Below are positions 12,618 through 25,167 of a stretch of 64,000 bases of DNA, one piece after another; position 1 is the first letter of the stretch; each line of letters begins with the position of its first letter. This DNA comes from Batillaria attramentaria (lineage: Eukaryota; Mollusca; Gastropoda; Batillariidae), in assembly GCA_018292915.2 (NCBI GenBank), contig JACVVK020000014.1:556001-620000 (forward strand). Reading direction: 5' to 3'. The notes under the pieces were generated by a model. The model was not told where the DNA came from. It made no database searches and saw only the letters and a program-made list of their open reading frames with translations. Position numbers and translations under genes: made by a program.

Positions 12618-12797
12618 GGGGAAGCGGGACAGCCGAATGGTAGAGCGTTGGATTTCAATGTTCGGGTCGTGAGGTCGAATCCCGGCTGGGACCAAATATT
12701 TGTGCTGGCCTTTTTCATCGTTGCCCCATCTTTGATATCACCCATACGTGGTGGGAAAGGACGTTAAACTCCCAAACACCCACCCTCCCACCCAGCC
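12618..12797 (+). mobile_element. SINE-1 copy, full length, with target-site duplication
   Basis: Complete head (A box GCCGAATGGTAGAGCG, B box GAGGTCGAATCCC), body and CCCAAACACCCACC tail. Flanked by the identical 12-mer GCATTACTGGCA at 12606-12617 and 12798-12809. Confidence 0.97.
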
Positions 12798-12809
12798 GCA
12801 TTACTGGCA

Positions 12810-13231
12810 AAGCACTAGCAGTCTGTGCATACGAAGAATCAGAGGGATGTATTCTTTTTTTCACGCCGAGGAGTTTGCGTACCGGTGACCACAGTCACAC
12901 AGTGCCAAGTAAACTTTGACACTAATCCAATAATTTTCCCACCAAGCACACACTGTCACCATGAGGGTAGCCGGGTGGTAGATGGTTCGTACGAAACCCG
13001 AGGAGGTCAAAATATAGTAGTTTTTGTTTGTTTGTTTGTTTGTTTGTTTGTTTGTTTGTTTGTTTGTTTGTTTGTTGTAGTTGTCTTTTGTTTTGTTTTG
13101 TTGCTGTTGCTGTTTTTTGTTGCTGTTTGTTTGTTTGTTTGTTTTGTTTTGCTGTTGTTGTTGGTGGTGGTGGTGGTGTTCTTCTTGTTGTTTTGGGGTG
13201 ATCTTCTTCTTCTTCTTGTCTAGAACCTCCG
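12810..13231. repeat. Gene-free stretch with (TTTG)n and (GTT)n tracts
   Basis: Unique to 13020, then (TTTG)n at 13023-13078 and T/G trinucleotide tracts to about 13220. Open frames here are repeat artefacts. Confidence 0.85.
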
Positions 13232-13290
13232 TTTTTCAAATCACCCTCTGGGTGGAAAAAGACGTTAAACCACCACCACCACCCTCCCTG
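13232..13290 (+). mobile_element. SINE-1 3' tail fragment
   Basis: CAAATCACCCTCTGGGTGGA AAAAGACGTTAAACCACCAC resembles only the last part of SINE-1. Confidence 0.6.
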
Positions 13291-14140
13291 CCCATCTCTT
13301 CTCTTTCACCCTATTAACCAGTCACCATGATCCTCTCTCACCCACTCACCCATCCACGTTCTCGCTAAGTTTGAACAGCCTGCTACCTCCCTGCCTGTAT
13401 AGATTTAGCCCTGGACCCCATTAACTCTCATCCAACCCTAAAACAGGCGTCTTTCACAAGATTTGATACGGCCTATCAGGAGTGGATGGGTGAAAATGTG
13501 ACATCCATTCTACGCGTGTATGAGCGCACCCAGAGATAGCGAAGTTGCCTTCTGGGTCCGCTTATTGGTGGAACCCTATATTCCCAGAGCGCCAGTCGAT
13601 TCCCGTCGTTGCTTCATGGAAGAGAAAACTTTGGCACGAGGAAGAAAGCGAGGATGTGGGAATATGGTTGGCAAAAAGTAAAGCGTGGTAAGATAACATG
13701 AACTTACCACCTAAGACGTAATTTCAGCCTAATATTGTCCAGGAGAAACTACCAAAATACAACTGTAAAAACCGACTAGTGAGTACAAGTATCAGGGTGA
13801 TAATTTCATTGTCAGGAACATAGAACTAACCAATGGCCAGCCGTGGAATTGTTTTTAATCCAGATTATGTCCATGGAAGGTCTGCATTCATGCATTCACA
13901 GAAAATACAATTTGCAAGGCCAAACGCGAAAGGACAGAATAACTGATTAACTCGATGAGGGTGGTTACCGCTTGGTAAGACTTTCATGTTGCACGAATGA
14001 ATAACTTGTATGAGTGTTCTAGCGTTCTGATTGGATATATATTGATTTGTCATGTCGGTGCTGGTTAAATGAATGCGTAGTCCTCACTTAATAAGGTACC
14101 AGCTGCATAGTAATTAACCCCCCCCCCCCCCGCAACTGCC
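13291..14140. other. Gene-free unique stretch
   Basis: No gene recognised; C run at 14119-14131. Confidence 0.4.
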
Positions 14141-15911
14141 ACACACACTCACAAAACACATGTCCGTTCGCAAGCTACCACCAACCATATGGTATGGGAG
14201 ATACTCAAACCTTGAGGGACTGATATGGAGGAAGCGAAGAGGCGGCGAACACGGGCGCTACACAGCCGCGTCTCGCCAGTCGTCCAGACTGTACGATCTC
14301 TAAAGTTCGCACCTCCTCCTCCACCCGATCCTCCGTCAGCCATGTTTGCTACGAGCGATCTGCCGATGACAAGGTTTCGTCCATTTGTGGGCAAATTGAA
14401 ACCTTGTCCCGACGGGTGCCTCGTTCTCGAACTCGGCTCCCGGCTCGGAAAACCGTTAAAAACCACGTTCTGCTTCTGTCTCGATTATGTCCCCTGTCAC
14501 CCGCGCGGATGCGAAAACGATAAGGCAGACGGAGCTCATTTGCATAGCGGGGGCTCCCGCGGGAGTCTGAAGTGTAAGCCCCGCAGAAACAGTTTGAGTG
14601 CTCGACCATGGAGGTGGCGCATTTACAGCGCGAAAATGAAATAAAGTTTCCCGACAATGCTGATGACATTTTCTGTTTAAAATTGATCAGCGGATAAAAA
14701 CGCTTCTCCCAGGGCTGCGCAAACTGGGTGCTAAGTGCCCCAAAGGAGTCTGGAGGGGTTTAGCCAAAGACTGGCCATTACAGCTCGTCAGTTGCCGCAT
14801 CTCATTGCAGCCAGGGTACAGTCAGAGACAATTTGCCTCACGTGGACCGTTAGAAACGGTTATGTTTCGCCAAGATCCGAATCAGGTGATGCACAACATG
14901 GAACAACACTAGCTTTAATAAGACCCGACATTGCACCACCGGGCCCCCCTCACTGCGCAAGGCAAACAGAGGGAAATTGTCATGGACTCGAGTTTCGGCC
15001 GGCGCGTGAAAACCTCGATCAAATTGATGTCCAAACAAACAGTGGCGAGTTCTGGTTCAGTGGCGCCCCCCTACTCTCTCCTGGCCGTCTGTCGGGAAAT
15101 ATTGTCCAATCGTAAAGTTTTGTCGTACGTCGCCAGAGCGAGGCCGTGTGCAAACAGGGCTTTGTGGGTATCAATACTGTTATGAGGACAGGGTGACAAG
15201 CGCAACGATGGGGAAGCGGTGTGTACGGATTATAGCCCGCTGTAAAACAGGGGGTGTCCTCCCAAGCGTGAAGTGCCCCGGATCTCGTAGGCGAAGGATA
15301 CGAATACACAGGGCCTAAAAAAATGCCTGTATATTTCCTATTAACCCCAGGCATCATAGTCACCCCTAAAAATGCTTCAGTCAATCTAGAAACAATTACT
15401 ACCATGAACAGACCATTCAAAGGCACGCACCTGACAGGGGTTAAAAAATTGAATTTCTCCTTTCCGCTCAGGCCTCACTGGAGTAGTGAGCGTCTACTTT
15501 CTGTTTAGGCCAGACAGTTCCCACAAATCCGATTGCCTCACTTGTGTCCGACCTCCCAGCTTCACTGGCACCTTGCCTCTTTTTGTGACCGCCTGGCATG
15601 CACCTTGACCTACATAACAGAAACACCACGAAAATCACGCTATTTCATGACAAAAGTCACTACAGGCTAGCACACTTGTCAAACATCTACGGATCCTACG
15701 GATACGAAACGTTTGCAAACGCAGATGATGCATACTGGTAATTTTAAGAGATAATTATGATCATATTATCCATACAAAATCCTTCGGGTCACTAATAATG
15801 TTACAATAGTGTTCTACTGCACGGGACTGCTGTCACGGTTTCTGAGTAGTATTGATTTCTTGTTTTAGTGTTTTGTTTTCTTTTTGTTGGTTGATTGGTT
15901 GACTGGTTGTT
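14141..15911. other. Gene-free stretch with CpG-bearing islands
   Basis: About 14220-15180 is richer in G+C and CpG than its surroundings and lacks repeats. It includes an octamer-like GCTCATTTGCATAG at about 14533-14546. Open frames of 105-139 codons exist on both strands but show no domain. A promoter, enhancer or exon cluster is possible. Confidence 0.4.
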
Positions 15912-16020
15912 TGGCTAGGGCCAAATATTTGTACGAACCTTTTTCTCGTTGCCCCGTCTTTGATATCACCCTTACGTGGTGGAAAAGGACTTTAAACTCC
16001 CAAATACCCCCCCCCCCCCG
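15912..16020 (+). mobile_element. SINE-1 fragment (5' truncated)
   Basis: Begins at GGCTAGGGCCAAATATTTGT and continues through CTCGTTGCCCCGTCTTTGAT and CTTACGTGGTGG to the C-rich tail. The tRNA head is missing. Confidence 0.88.
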
Positions 16021-16913
16021 CCGTATGGGGACAGCATTTAAAGTAACCCTATTAATGTCTAGCAGGAATTCTATGACTTTGAGAAAGCTGGCTTTATTTG
16101 TACTTTATGCCCTCCGTATGAGGGAAATTCCATTTAGTTTAATCTTGGCGCTGTATTTGTGATTGAGTACGTGTCATGTTTCGATCGTTTTCAATTTCAT
16201 TTTGCGGGTTATTCTCAGCCCCATGATGTAGGCCTTTACCAATTCAACAAACTTAACTTGTGTATCCCAGGATCCGTAGAACAACGCCTTAACCGCAGCG
16301 GCCAAATCCCCTCGTTAGAGGAAACTCGGATGCTTGAACCCTTGTTTGCTCTGTACACTTTGGGTGCTTGTGACGATAACCTAATCCACTGTGAGATCGT
16401 CATGTTGCAGCACTCACTCGACGAGCCGCGTAGGACATCTCTATATTCCGCCCTCATCGTCATAAAACTGCTTTCACTCTGACGTGAATGTGACAACAGG
16501 TATTGGTTTTCGTTCAGAACAGTTTGATTCGTTTTATCCAGGAATTGCTGGAAAAATAATGATAAAAAGAAAATAGGAAATGATAGGGGAGGAGGGGGTT
16601 TGAGGGGAAAAGTGAGGGCATTATGGCGTCACTTGTCATTGTCTGCCTTGGGCTAAAAGCAGAAATTTGACTCGCATCATTTTAGAGGATTTAAAAAAAA
16701 AAAGAGAGAGAAAAGAAAAGGTGGTGTGTGTGTGTGGGGGGGGGGTGGGGGGGGGTGAAGAAGGCCACCAATTAAAAAAAAAACAACCAAGTAATTGACG
16801 CTGATAGGACGATGATACTGTAACTACACACTGAGTCGATTGCAACACGTCCGAGAACTTAATAGTCGCGGTAATCGCAAGAGTATGCATATTTTTTTGC
16901 AATTTTCTTGCTA

Positions 16914-16917
<4 letters not shown>
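16021..16917. other. Gene-free stretch
   Basis: A frame at 16159-16482 has no recognisable domain. Purine/GT low complexity at 16570-16765. Confidence 0.4.
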
Positions 16918-16976
<59 letters not shown>

Positions 16977-16988
16977 TGTGTGTGTGTT
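16918..16988. repeat. (GT)n microsatellite
   Basis: About 70 bp, one GA interruption. Confidence 0.98.
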
Positions 16989-17045
16989 GATCGAGAAAAA
17001 TTAAAGGTCTTTAGATCTGTTTGTTCAGAGGTTCATATGGCAGCA

Positions 17046-17047
<2 letters not shown>

Positions 17048-17084
<37 letters not shown>
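17048..17084. repeat. (CT)n microsatellite
   Basis: About 35 bp of CT, directly preceding the retrotransposon remnant. Confidence 0.97.
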
Positions 17085-17085
<1 letters not shown>

Positions 17086-17579
17086 GGCTTTAGACTGTCT
17101 ACCACTGGAAAAACACCTGGCCTTTAACAAATGCATCATGATGCACAAAATTATTAATGGTAAAGCGCCTCCTTACTTATCGAAACTGTTTAGACCTTGT
17201 GACAGCGGGTACAGCACTTCGTCACACGCCCCAGACTAGACTTGTTCAAATCAAGTCTCTCTTACTCAGGGGCTACGTTATGGAATAATCTCCCATCTGT
17301 TGTTCAGTCTACGTACTCCCCTCATATTTTTAAAGCTAAAATTTATCATTATTTTTCCGCAAACTGACCTTTAACCATTCATTTATTACCTTTCTAATAG
17401 CTTCCTCATGCGTCCTATATATGCGTATTCTATACTTCCATTACTTATGTTAATGTTTTACTGCTCAGTGTGTGTTACCCCTGTGCTGTATTGGGTGTCA
17501 CGCGTTGTAACTATGCTCTGTATGTGAGTTACTGTGGGCACTGCGTGTAGCATGTGCTATGTATGTAATTCTGTGTATG

Positions 17580-17642
<63 letters not shown>

Positions 17643-17729
17643 CGCGCGTCAAGGACAGACAGTAAGAGAGACCTGTGCGTCTATGTTCTCATCCTTGGAA
17701 AATAAAGTTTCAGTCAGTCAGTCAGTCAG

Positions 17730-17730
<1 letters not shown>
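17085..17730 (+). pseudogene. Non-LTR retrotransposon (CR1/L2/Jockey-like) 3' end, broken
   Basis: Translated fragments match the extreme C-terminus typical of these reverse transcriptase proteins: LDCLPLEKHLAFNK...INGKAPPYLSKLF, then after a frameshift near 17227-17239 RPRLDLF...SGATLWNNLPSVVQS and FKAKIYHYFSAN, stop at 17365-17367. A 3' UTR follows, with a (GT)n/(CG)n tract at 17581-17648, then AAAATAAAGTTT and a terminal (CAGT)5 at 17711-17730. The 5' part is absent, as in ordinary 5'-truncated LINE insertions. Non-functional. Confidence 0.82.
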
Positions 17731-17738
<8 letters not shown>

Positions 17739-17808
<70 letters not shown>

Positions 17809-17818
17809 GGGGGGGGGG
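17739..17818. repeat. (CA)n then G run
   Basis: (CA)n at 17739-17806 followed by about 12 G. Confidence 0.97.
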
Positions 17819-19892
17819 AGTAAGTAAAGCTGAGAGCGCCACCTAGATCTAGGAGATGTGTGCTTTGTATGGCATTGGACAATATCATATATATAAACAG
17901 CTTCCAGACTCGATGGCACAAAATCACAGCACTAATAACATCCCCACCTATCACCCATCCACCCTGCCCCACCCTCGCGCAGAGACTACCCCCTCCCACT
18001 CCCCCGTTCATCTTTCTGTGATGTTTTTCCTCTTTTTTTCCTCTCTCTATTTTACCTGCCCATCCTGACGCCTGCAGGCGATTGCGTGTCAGGCTGGCAC
18101 CGTAGGCAGTGCCTTTCCTGGCCACAATGGTTTAATTACAACGGTACACGAGTCACCATCGATGGATGCCCTCAGGTGTGTTTGCTACCTCTTGCGCGGC
18201 CGTCCATTTCACGCACTCGAGCGCTGAAAACAATCCCCTTACGTTCAAGCACTGGCTGGAGTGCTTTGGGGGGACTTTTGGTGAGTATTTGCGTCAACAC
18301 TGGCCACCTTTACAGACCCCGCCAGGAGATAAAAAAAATTATACTGCTGGTTATAATAAATCCCCGAGACTGCACACAACCTCCCCCAAACAAAACCTTT
18401 CCTCGTGGACGAGTATGGGTGGTTTATGCAAAATAATAACGGGTAGGCGAGAGAACCCCAAACCCTGACGCAATTGTCAAGCGTTGAACTGAAGACCGCA
18501 AGACACTCACGGTGGGGTATTATCAACAGCGGTGGTTCACGAGGGGATGCGGTGGTATTATCCTGCACTTTCGCCAAGCCAAACACAGAATATCGACCAC
18601 ACGTCCTTTAAACAAGTGCCGGGGCCAAACCCCTCCATAGACCTGGCACGGCTTTTCAGCTCGCCGTTCTAGGACCTCACCTGAATGGCCGGAAATTCAA
18701 TTTATCGTGATTTTAGAGCTCTGCAGTCGTCCGCTCTGAGAGCAGCGACCACAATCCGCGGAAGAGACAAAGGGCCACAACTCGAGGCAAGCGGGACAAC
18801 TCACGCTAGAAGGAGCCGGAGAGCGGAAGGTGCCATTAGGGCGGACAAAGACTTGGCAGTTGAAGGGTTAAAAAAAAAAGAAGAAGTTTTCACCTGTACG
18901 ATCGATCGAGCGCGTGCGCGCAACTTTAAGTGGCATGAAAAATGTGAGGACTGTCGTTTAAACCGAGGCGTCCCGCGGAGAAGTTTTTAATCACTGAGAA
19001 CTCGTGTCCAACAAGATTTAAAAGAAAAAAAATGCAGCCCGCGTTAAACATTTTCCGTTTTATTTGGACACACTGACAAGGTGTGAATGTGTACAACTCA
19101 CTAATACAAGCAGGCCGTCTCTTTGTTTTCCCTAATGTAATTAGACCGAAGCGTCCCATGGAAAAGACGTTTATCACTGGAACTCGTGTCCAAAATGTTG
19201 GTTTCTTAGGGTTTTTCTTTTTAAAATGATTTTTCTGTTTCAAAATTTGCTTTTTACAGACATTTTTTCTTTTTATCTCGGACACACACGTAGTCAAGGT
19301 GTGGGCGTGTTCTTCTTCTTTTCGTTCATATTTCTGATCATACACTGTGTAGGAATAATTATCACCTCAGCGAAAAAGAAGAAACGATATTTTGTTTTGT
19401 TTGTTCTGTCTTGTTTTGTCTTTTTTTTTTTTTTTTTTTGGGTCTTGTTTTGTCTTGTTTTGTTTTGGTTTAGGTTTGTTTTCTTTTTGTCGGAAACAGC
19501 TTTCTGTCAGGCCAGAGATGTTACTCGGCTCACATGCATGACGTTATTCCCCCTGTTATTTCAGGTCCGATGGCTCAGTGGTATTGGAGTCCCAACATGT
19601 CTGGCAGGACCTGGTGACTGATGTGTTGGGAAAGGGTGTGAAGCCGGCAACTCACCAACCAGCCAGCTTTTAATGCATCATTCTGTCTTTTAGACATTCC
19701 CAGAAAAGTTTAAACCTCAAAGTTAATACACACGCTCCCAATCGCGTGTCCCGCTTTCAACCACCATCGACTTCGTGACCTCACTTGGATGTTGCCTACA
19801 ATTGTTCCGATGGTAACTGACTGTCATTGTTCTTGTTCACGTACTTAGCATCCCCCACCCCCACACCACCCCACTGCAACACCACCCCCATA

Positions 19893-19893
<1 letters not shown>
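17819..19893. other. Gene-free stretch, mostly unique
   Basis: A balanced island at about 18600-18990 lacks repeats and includes ACCACAATCCGCGG (Runx-like). T-rich low complexity at 19400-19500. Frames of about 100-140 codons on both strands have no recognised domain. Confidence 0.45.
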
Positions 19894-19967
<74 letters not shown>

Positions 19968-20206
19968 TTTGAATCATCCAATTGTATGGCTCCATCCTTG
20001 AACAACACATACCCATTGTTCACCCCCCCCCCCCCACACACACACACACACCCTCTCCCCACTATAGTTTTAATATTCTTTATCATAACACTGATCTTTC
20101 CAATGATACCCCCGCCCCCCCCCCCCACCCCCCTCTCACCCATCCCCCTCCCCGAACCGCATCCCCATTCCCACCCTACCCCAACCCCTTTCATCTCTAA
20201 CCACAG
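19894..20206. repeat. (AC)n and C-rich low complexity
   Basis: (CA)n 19894-19961, C/AC tracts 20023-20052, C-rich 20108-20190. The 219-codon minus-strand frame here is repeat-derived. Confidence 0.95.
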
Positions 20207-20320
20207 GGCTGGAGCCAAATACTTGTACTGGCCTTTTTCTCGTTGCCCCGTCTTTGATATCACCCTTACGTGGGGGAAAAGGACGTTAAACTCCCAGACA
20301 CCCACCCCACCCACCCACCC
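20207..20320 (+). mobile_element. SINE-1 fragment (5' truncated)
   Basis: GGGCTGGAGCCAAATACTTG through CTCGTTGCCCCG, CTTACGTGGGGG and GGACGTTAAACTCCCAGACA. Subfamily B type. Confidence 0.9.
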
Positions 20321-20800
20321 TCTAACCACAGCGAAGGTACCAGTACCCGGTTGCGTAATCCTACACCAAAACCTGTTCACGACACCTCCGCCATTGAAAT
20401 GACATACCCGGATGTAAAGGACTGCGCCACCAAGAAGAACGACGACAAAAAGCAATCAAAATATCAAAAGCATTTTAAACAGGCACAAGCACGCAAGTTC
20501 AACCAAGCCGGCTAAGCCCCCCTTCTTGTGTTACAGGACACCAAAGGGCGTTTGAATTATGAGAAATACTATCGTATATTTCTGGGAATTTCACCACAGC
20601 TGGGTGACTTTCAAGGACGCTGCTGACAATGTAGACGACTGAATCCTTGAAATGGATTATATGAGTATGAAAGGTCGGCCTGAAGATCAAACAGGTAAAT
20701 TTCAGCAAAAACTGTTGTGTTTTTTTTTTTGTTTTTTTTTTGCGACAGTGTGCGTGTATTGCAGCTGAGACAGAGTGCGGAAGTCACAAAATCTGACTGA

Positions 20801-20831
<31 letters not shown>

Positions 20832-20984
20832 CACAAAAAAACGCTTAGCGTGTCGTGTACTTAGAACCTTACACTACAAAGACGCACATAAATTTCCTCG
20901 AATTTGTCACACCAGGATGATGAAATTTCATTGTATTAATTGTGAATAGAGATGTTTGTGAGTCGTGCGTAAATCACCTCCATC
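20321..20984. other. Gene-free unique stretch
   Basis: T runs at 20720-20740 and (AAAAC)n at 20803-20833; no gene recognised. Confidence 0.4.
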
Positions 20985-20991
20985 CGCGCGC

Positions 20992-21036
<45 letters not shown>

Positions 21037-21046
21037 CGCGCGCACG
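20985..21046. repeat. Alternating (CG)n/(TG)n/(CG)n tract
   Basis: About 60 bp of strict purine-pyrimidine alternation: CG block, GT block, CG block. A composition expected to favour Z-DNA. Confidence 0.95.
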
Positions 21047-22190
21047 CTAGCGCTGTTGCAGTTGTCAGTTCCGTTTTGGATGTTGTTTTAGTTTTGCTGT
21101 TGTTGCTGCCGCTATTAAAGCTGTTGTTGCTGCTAATGTTGTTGCCATTTTTTTTTGTACGACTGTTGTTGTCGTTGTTTTCTGTCGGTTTCATTGATCG
21201 AAGTTTTCATTGTCAAAACACTGTTTAATCTCATTCAAAGCTGATGTCTCAGCACTTTTTGTAAGCAACCGCAAAGTGATACATGTATTCACATGAATTG
21301 GTAGCCTTAACACCACCACCACCACCACCACCACCACCACAACAACAACAACAACAACAACAGTAAATCACATTCAAAATTAAAACCACACAAACTTGTT
21401 TTGCTTTTGCTGCTGCTGATGTTGCTCTGAATACGCACACCATCTTTTTCGGTGTGCTGCTAATCGCCAATACAAAAGGCACATTGCGTGAGGTGTATTC
21501 CAATGCATGACCCCACCGTTGTATACAATACCTATGCACTCGGGAACAGGTGTGGGCGATAACCAATCACGCTTGATGACGTCCAAACACACTAAAACCA
21601 ATCAAACTGGACACTGTCGCCCGCGCCAAGACAATAACCTCTATAAATGAACTGCACCAAACGACTTCAACATTCCTTACAGGAGTCCTGTCACACTCTC
21701 TCACAATTCCAGTGGTTAACACTTTCAAATAATAATTGAGAGGGTTTTTTTTTTTTTTCTATGCATGAAACCATTGAGAATAATAATGTGGCATTGCAGG
21801 CTTTATTACTACTCGAGTATTGGAAGGGGGGGGGGGGGGTCTTTTGAAACAGGACCTGGGACAAACCACCGTTACGTGGAATTCCGTGGGTATGATTTCA
21901 ACAGGAACTGCATCTATTGCCATGGTCCTTGCTGCTCAATGCCTGGCAGATGGAGGGCTGAGGGCTCGCACAATACAACTCTTCGCGTCCAATTTCGTGT
22001 TTTAACGCCAAAATCTTGTCACGACGCTGGCATTTGTTACAGCACGCAGGAAAAGCTCCGAGGTGAAAATTAATAGCTACATGGTCCAACATCGATGGGC
22101 AACACAAAAACCCCTCCATTTGTTGATTTTTTTTTTAAATGGTTAGCTTACTCTTCTGTTTACTTTGCACCACACGTCCTAGCCTTCAAG
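21047..22190. other. Gene-free stretch with trinucleotide tract
   Basis: (GTT)n-like at 21080-21150, (CAC)n then (AAC)n at 21311-21362, poly-T at 21744-21758, G run at 21826-21838. No gene recognised. Confidence 0.5.
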
Positions 22191-22201
22191 CACGCGCGCG
22201 T

Positions 22202-22265
<64 letters not shown>

Positions 22266-22295
22266 GCACGCACGCACACACACACACACACACAC
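22191..22295. repeat. (CG)n/(CA)n/(CGCA)n compound microsatellite
   Basis: CACGCGCGCG then (CA)n, (CGCA)n and (CA)n; largely alternating purine-pyrimidine. Confidence 0.97.
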
Positions 22296-23024
22296 TTTTC
22301 TGATTTTTACTCCCACCAACCTCCGCTTACGCATGCCTTGCGTTACAAAAACATTAAAATGTTTTGGAGCACTGAATTACACCCACTAAGACGCTGATGA
22401 GAAAACTTGCTTTACGTTATTTTGCTTATGACGCGGTGACCTAATAATAATAATAATAATAGTCATCAGCATACTTGCCTGATAAATTAGCCTAAACTGG
22501 AAACAGAAAATGTTCGGGGAGTGTCCAACACCTGTGGTACGCACTGTAGTTTCCCGGATACTGGGAACCCACAACATGATGATTTCCTCCGAAGAATGCT
22601 TGGTGCATTTGTCGAGTTGTGGTAAAACTGTATGCGAACAAGAAAAACATTTTGAAAGCTGGAAATTGGACAGGATTTCCTGCTTGAACGCAAGCAACTA
22701 TTCAGCGATGTTGTCTGAAGTTCTTGCACTGAGTGACACAATGAAGGATGGATAACAACAATTTCAGAAGAGACTTTTTTTTTAATATTTTTTTTTTCTT
22801 TGTTTAAAATCGCAATTGTAACGTGTCCCAGTAATGAAGCAGAATTATATGTAGGCGAAGAGGGGTAGTATAGTCTTCTTCAACAGCAAAAAGCGACAGG
22901 CGTAAACTACACAAAGACTGAATTTTATCGATCCTCCTCCACCACGACCAGTAACCACCTCGGCCACAACCACTCCAACCACCACGATTGCCCCACCACC
23001 ACCACTCACGATATCCCCCCCCCC

Positions 23025-23027
<3 letters not shown>
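22296..23027. other. Gene-free stretch
   Basis: (ATA)n at 22442-22460, T-rich at 22770-22802, (CCA)n-rich at 22930-23010. No gene recognised. Confidence 0.4.

Positions 23028-23083
<56 letters not shown>
23028..23083. repeat. (CA)n microsatellite
   Basis: About 55 bp. Confidence 0.98.
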
Positions 23084-23084
<1 letters not shown>

Positions 23085-23551
23085 CCACTCCCTACCCCCA
23101 CTCCCCACCCCCCACCCCCTGCACCCCGCCACCACAATCGCTACCACTACCCCTTCAATAATCACCGCCACGCCATGACAACCAGCTCAACAACAACAAC
23201 AACAACAACAACAACATAATACAGCAACATCACCATCTGCTGTTCAAAAATGGGGGCAACGCATGGGCGGAAATGGCGAGACAAGAAACAAACAGAAAGA
23301 TGTGCGTTGGCGGCTGGGACCTTTTTGTTATTTACGTCATCTGTTCTAATTGTTACCATTAACAAGGCGCCCTGCAAGACTCCAGAATCAAAAGTGCAAA
23401 AATAATGCGGTGGCTTACCTATGTGCACATTAACTGTCTTTCTTTCACCACGTCTGCATTTCGGACTGTGAGTAGCTCCTTACATTCTCGGAGACAGTGA
23501 TTTATCAGCAATTAGTGAAAGTGTTATATAAGACTGATTGCTAGAAAACAA
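23084..23551. other. Gene-free stretch
   Basis: C-rich at 23084-23130 and (CAA)n at 23188-23216; otherwise unique. Confidence 0.4.
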
Positions 23552-23580
23552 CCACGCACGCACGCACACACACGCACGCA

Positions 23581-23612
<32 letters not shown>

Positions 23613-23640
23613 CACACGCCGGCACACGCACACACACATT
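23552..23640. repeat. (CGCA)n/(CA)n microsatellite
   Basis: CGCA units with CA stretches, one GCCGG interruption. Confidence 0.95.
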
Positions 23641-23869
23641 CAGGAAAATAGGAAAGGCCCGGAGCCTCTAAAAACTGAAAATGGTATCACCCATTCTTCT
23701 TATGATTCATGTCCAGTTAACGTGCAGTCACACACATATGTTTACGTCATTATAAATGGTGTCTGCCCAAGATTATGTAGGGCAGTGGGTTACAAGGCTG
23801 ACAATTAAATCATACTTCGCAACGTCATAATTATTTACCCACAAGCATTTCCACTTTCTGAGCACAATT

Positions 23870-24210
23870 GAACCACAACACGTGCAGACGTGTTTACGGT
23901 GCCTGTCCCGCCCGCGTGTACACACGCACGCACAACTATCAAGTGTGCACGCTAAAACTCCCACGTCCATCTTTCCAAAACAGTAGGCAGTGGCCGGTGG
24001 CGTAGAAAACAGAAATGCTGTCGCACGCACCAGAGTGATTTTACAGGGTGAAGGTTTGCACATAAAGTAGCGCTTAGCGGGAGCAGGCTTTCACTGCTTC
24101 GTCCTTCAGACCTGCGGCGCCATGACCATTTCAGAAGAGATGGATATGTGCACCAAGGAGAGGTTTACCATACCATACCATACCATACCATACCATACCA
24201 TACCATACCA
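23870..24210 (+). mobile_element. SINE-3 copy, head missing, (ATACC)n tail
   Basis: Shares CGTGCAGACGTGTTTACGGT GCCTGTCCCG, GCAGTGGCCGGTGGCGTAGA, TGTCGCACGCACCAGAGTGA and GAGATGGATATGTGC with the minus-strand copies at 25.2 and 60.6 kb. Ends in about eight ATACC units (24166-24210). Confidence 0.88.
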
Positions 24211-25167
24211 ACAGTTCGCTTTTCCGTGGTGCCATTGTAAACCACCAGTAAACGTAAACACACTTTGTCTGCATTTTAAATAGAAAAACCTTTTACGCCT
24301 CCTGTGTGCATTGTAAGAACACAGAACCCGAAATACACCCTGTGTTCACATAATATTAGTCCAGAAATGCATTCAAAAACGAAATTCTATTGTGGGAATT
24401 GATGGTTTAAGATGCCGCGAAGTACTTGAACCATTCAGCTTCAGTATCCTAATCAAATGGCAAACAATTAGCAGCCAGACTGGTAGTCACTTTATCCGGC
24501 ACCAGGAATATGTGATAAAAGACTGATAACAGCTTAGAACAAAACTCGAAATCGGTACCCGGTACTCAGAACTTGAACCAAGCGACAGATTTTGCGCCAG
24601 CGGGGAACCTCAGGAACCAACGGATGGTCCTACGTGAGTCCGCGATAAAAATTCATGGGGGACACAGACACTCGGAGATGGCAGACCTGTGTGCCAAATG
24701 TTCAATGCAGGGGATATGCAAGGAGTCACGTTTTACCCAAAGCATCTCTCTAAAGACCTCCATTGGAATATCGGTTCGCTTTTAGACGGAGCTGGAAGTT
24801 TCGCAGGATTAGCAACAATGGCTTCTAGCACCAAAACAGATGTCGACGTTCAGGCTGGAATGGTCTTTGGCGTATAGTTTTTGAAATTTGGTACACCGCT
24901 TACAATTGTTTTTTTTTTCAGTTCACAACAGGCACTCTGTATTTGTGACGACTCTAAAAAAGAACACATAAAACGTAAAAAAAAAACCCGTCTTTACAGA
25001 CAGACAGAAGTGTTGCTGGAGGCTGTCACGTGTAGACTAGAGGGAGTACACCCAGCTTAAAGCGGGAAGTGTCCTGCAGTACATAATTATCAGTCATCAG
25101 CGATGGTCAGTACAGTCACGGCTCATACAAGATTTGAAATGCCCGTACTGGGTCGCTCTCGACAGTG
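24211..25167. other. Gene-free stretch between inverted SINE-3 copies
   Basis: Loop of the inverted pair; unique-looking, no gene recognised. Confidence 0.45.

Noticed and set aside
13081..13317. Hydrophobic Phe/Cys-rich membrane-like peptide
   Set aside because: Product of T/G-rich low complexity.
19796..20455. 219-codon minus-strand open frame
   Set aside because: Crosses (GT)n, G-rich low complexity and a SINE-1; Gly/Val/Cys-biased artefact.
24166..24210. Telomere- or satellite-like (ATACC)n
   Set aside because: It is the tail of SINE-3, found at all three copies, not a telomeric repeat.
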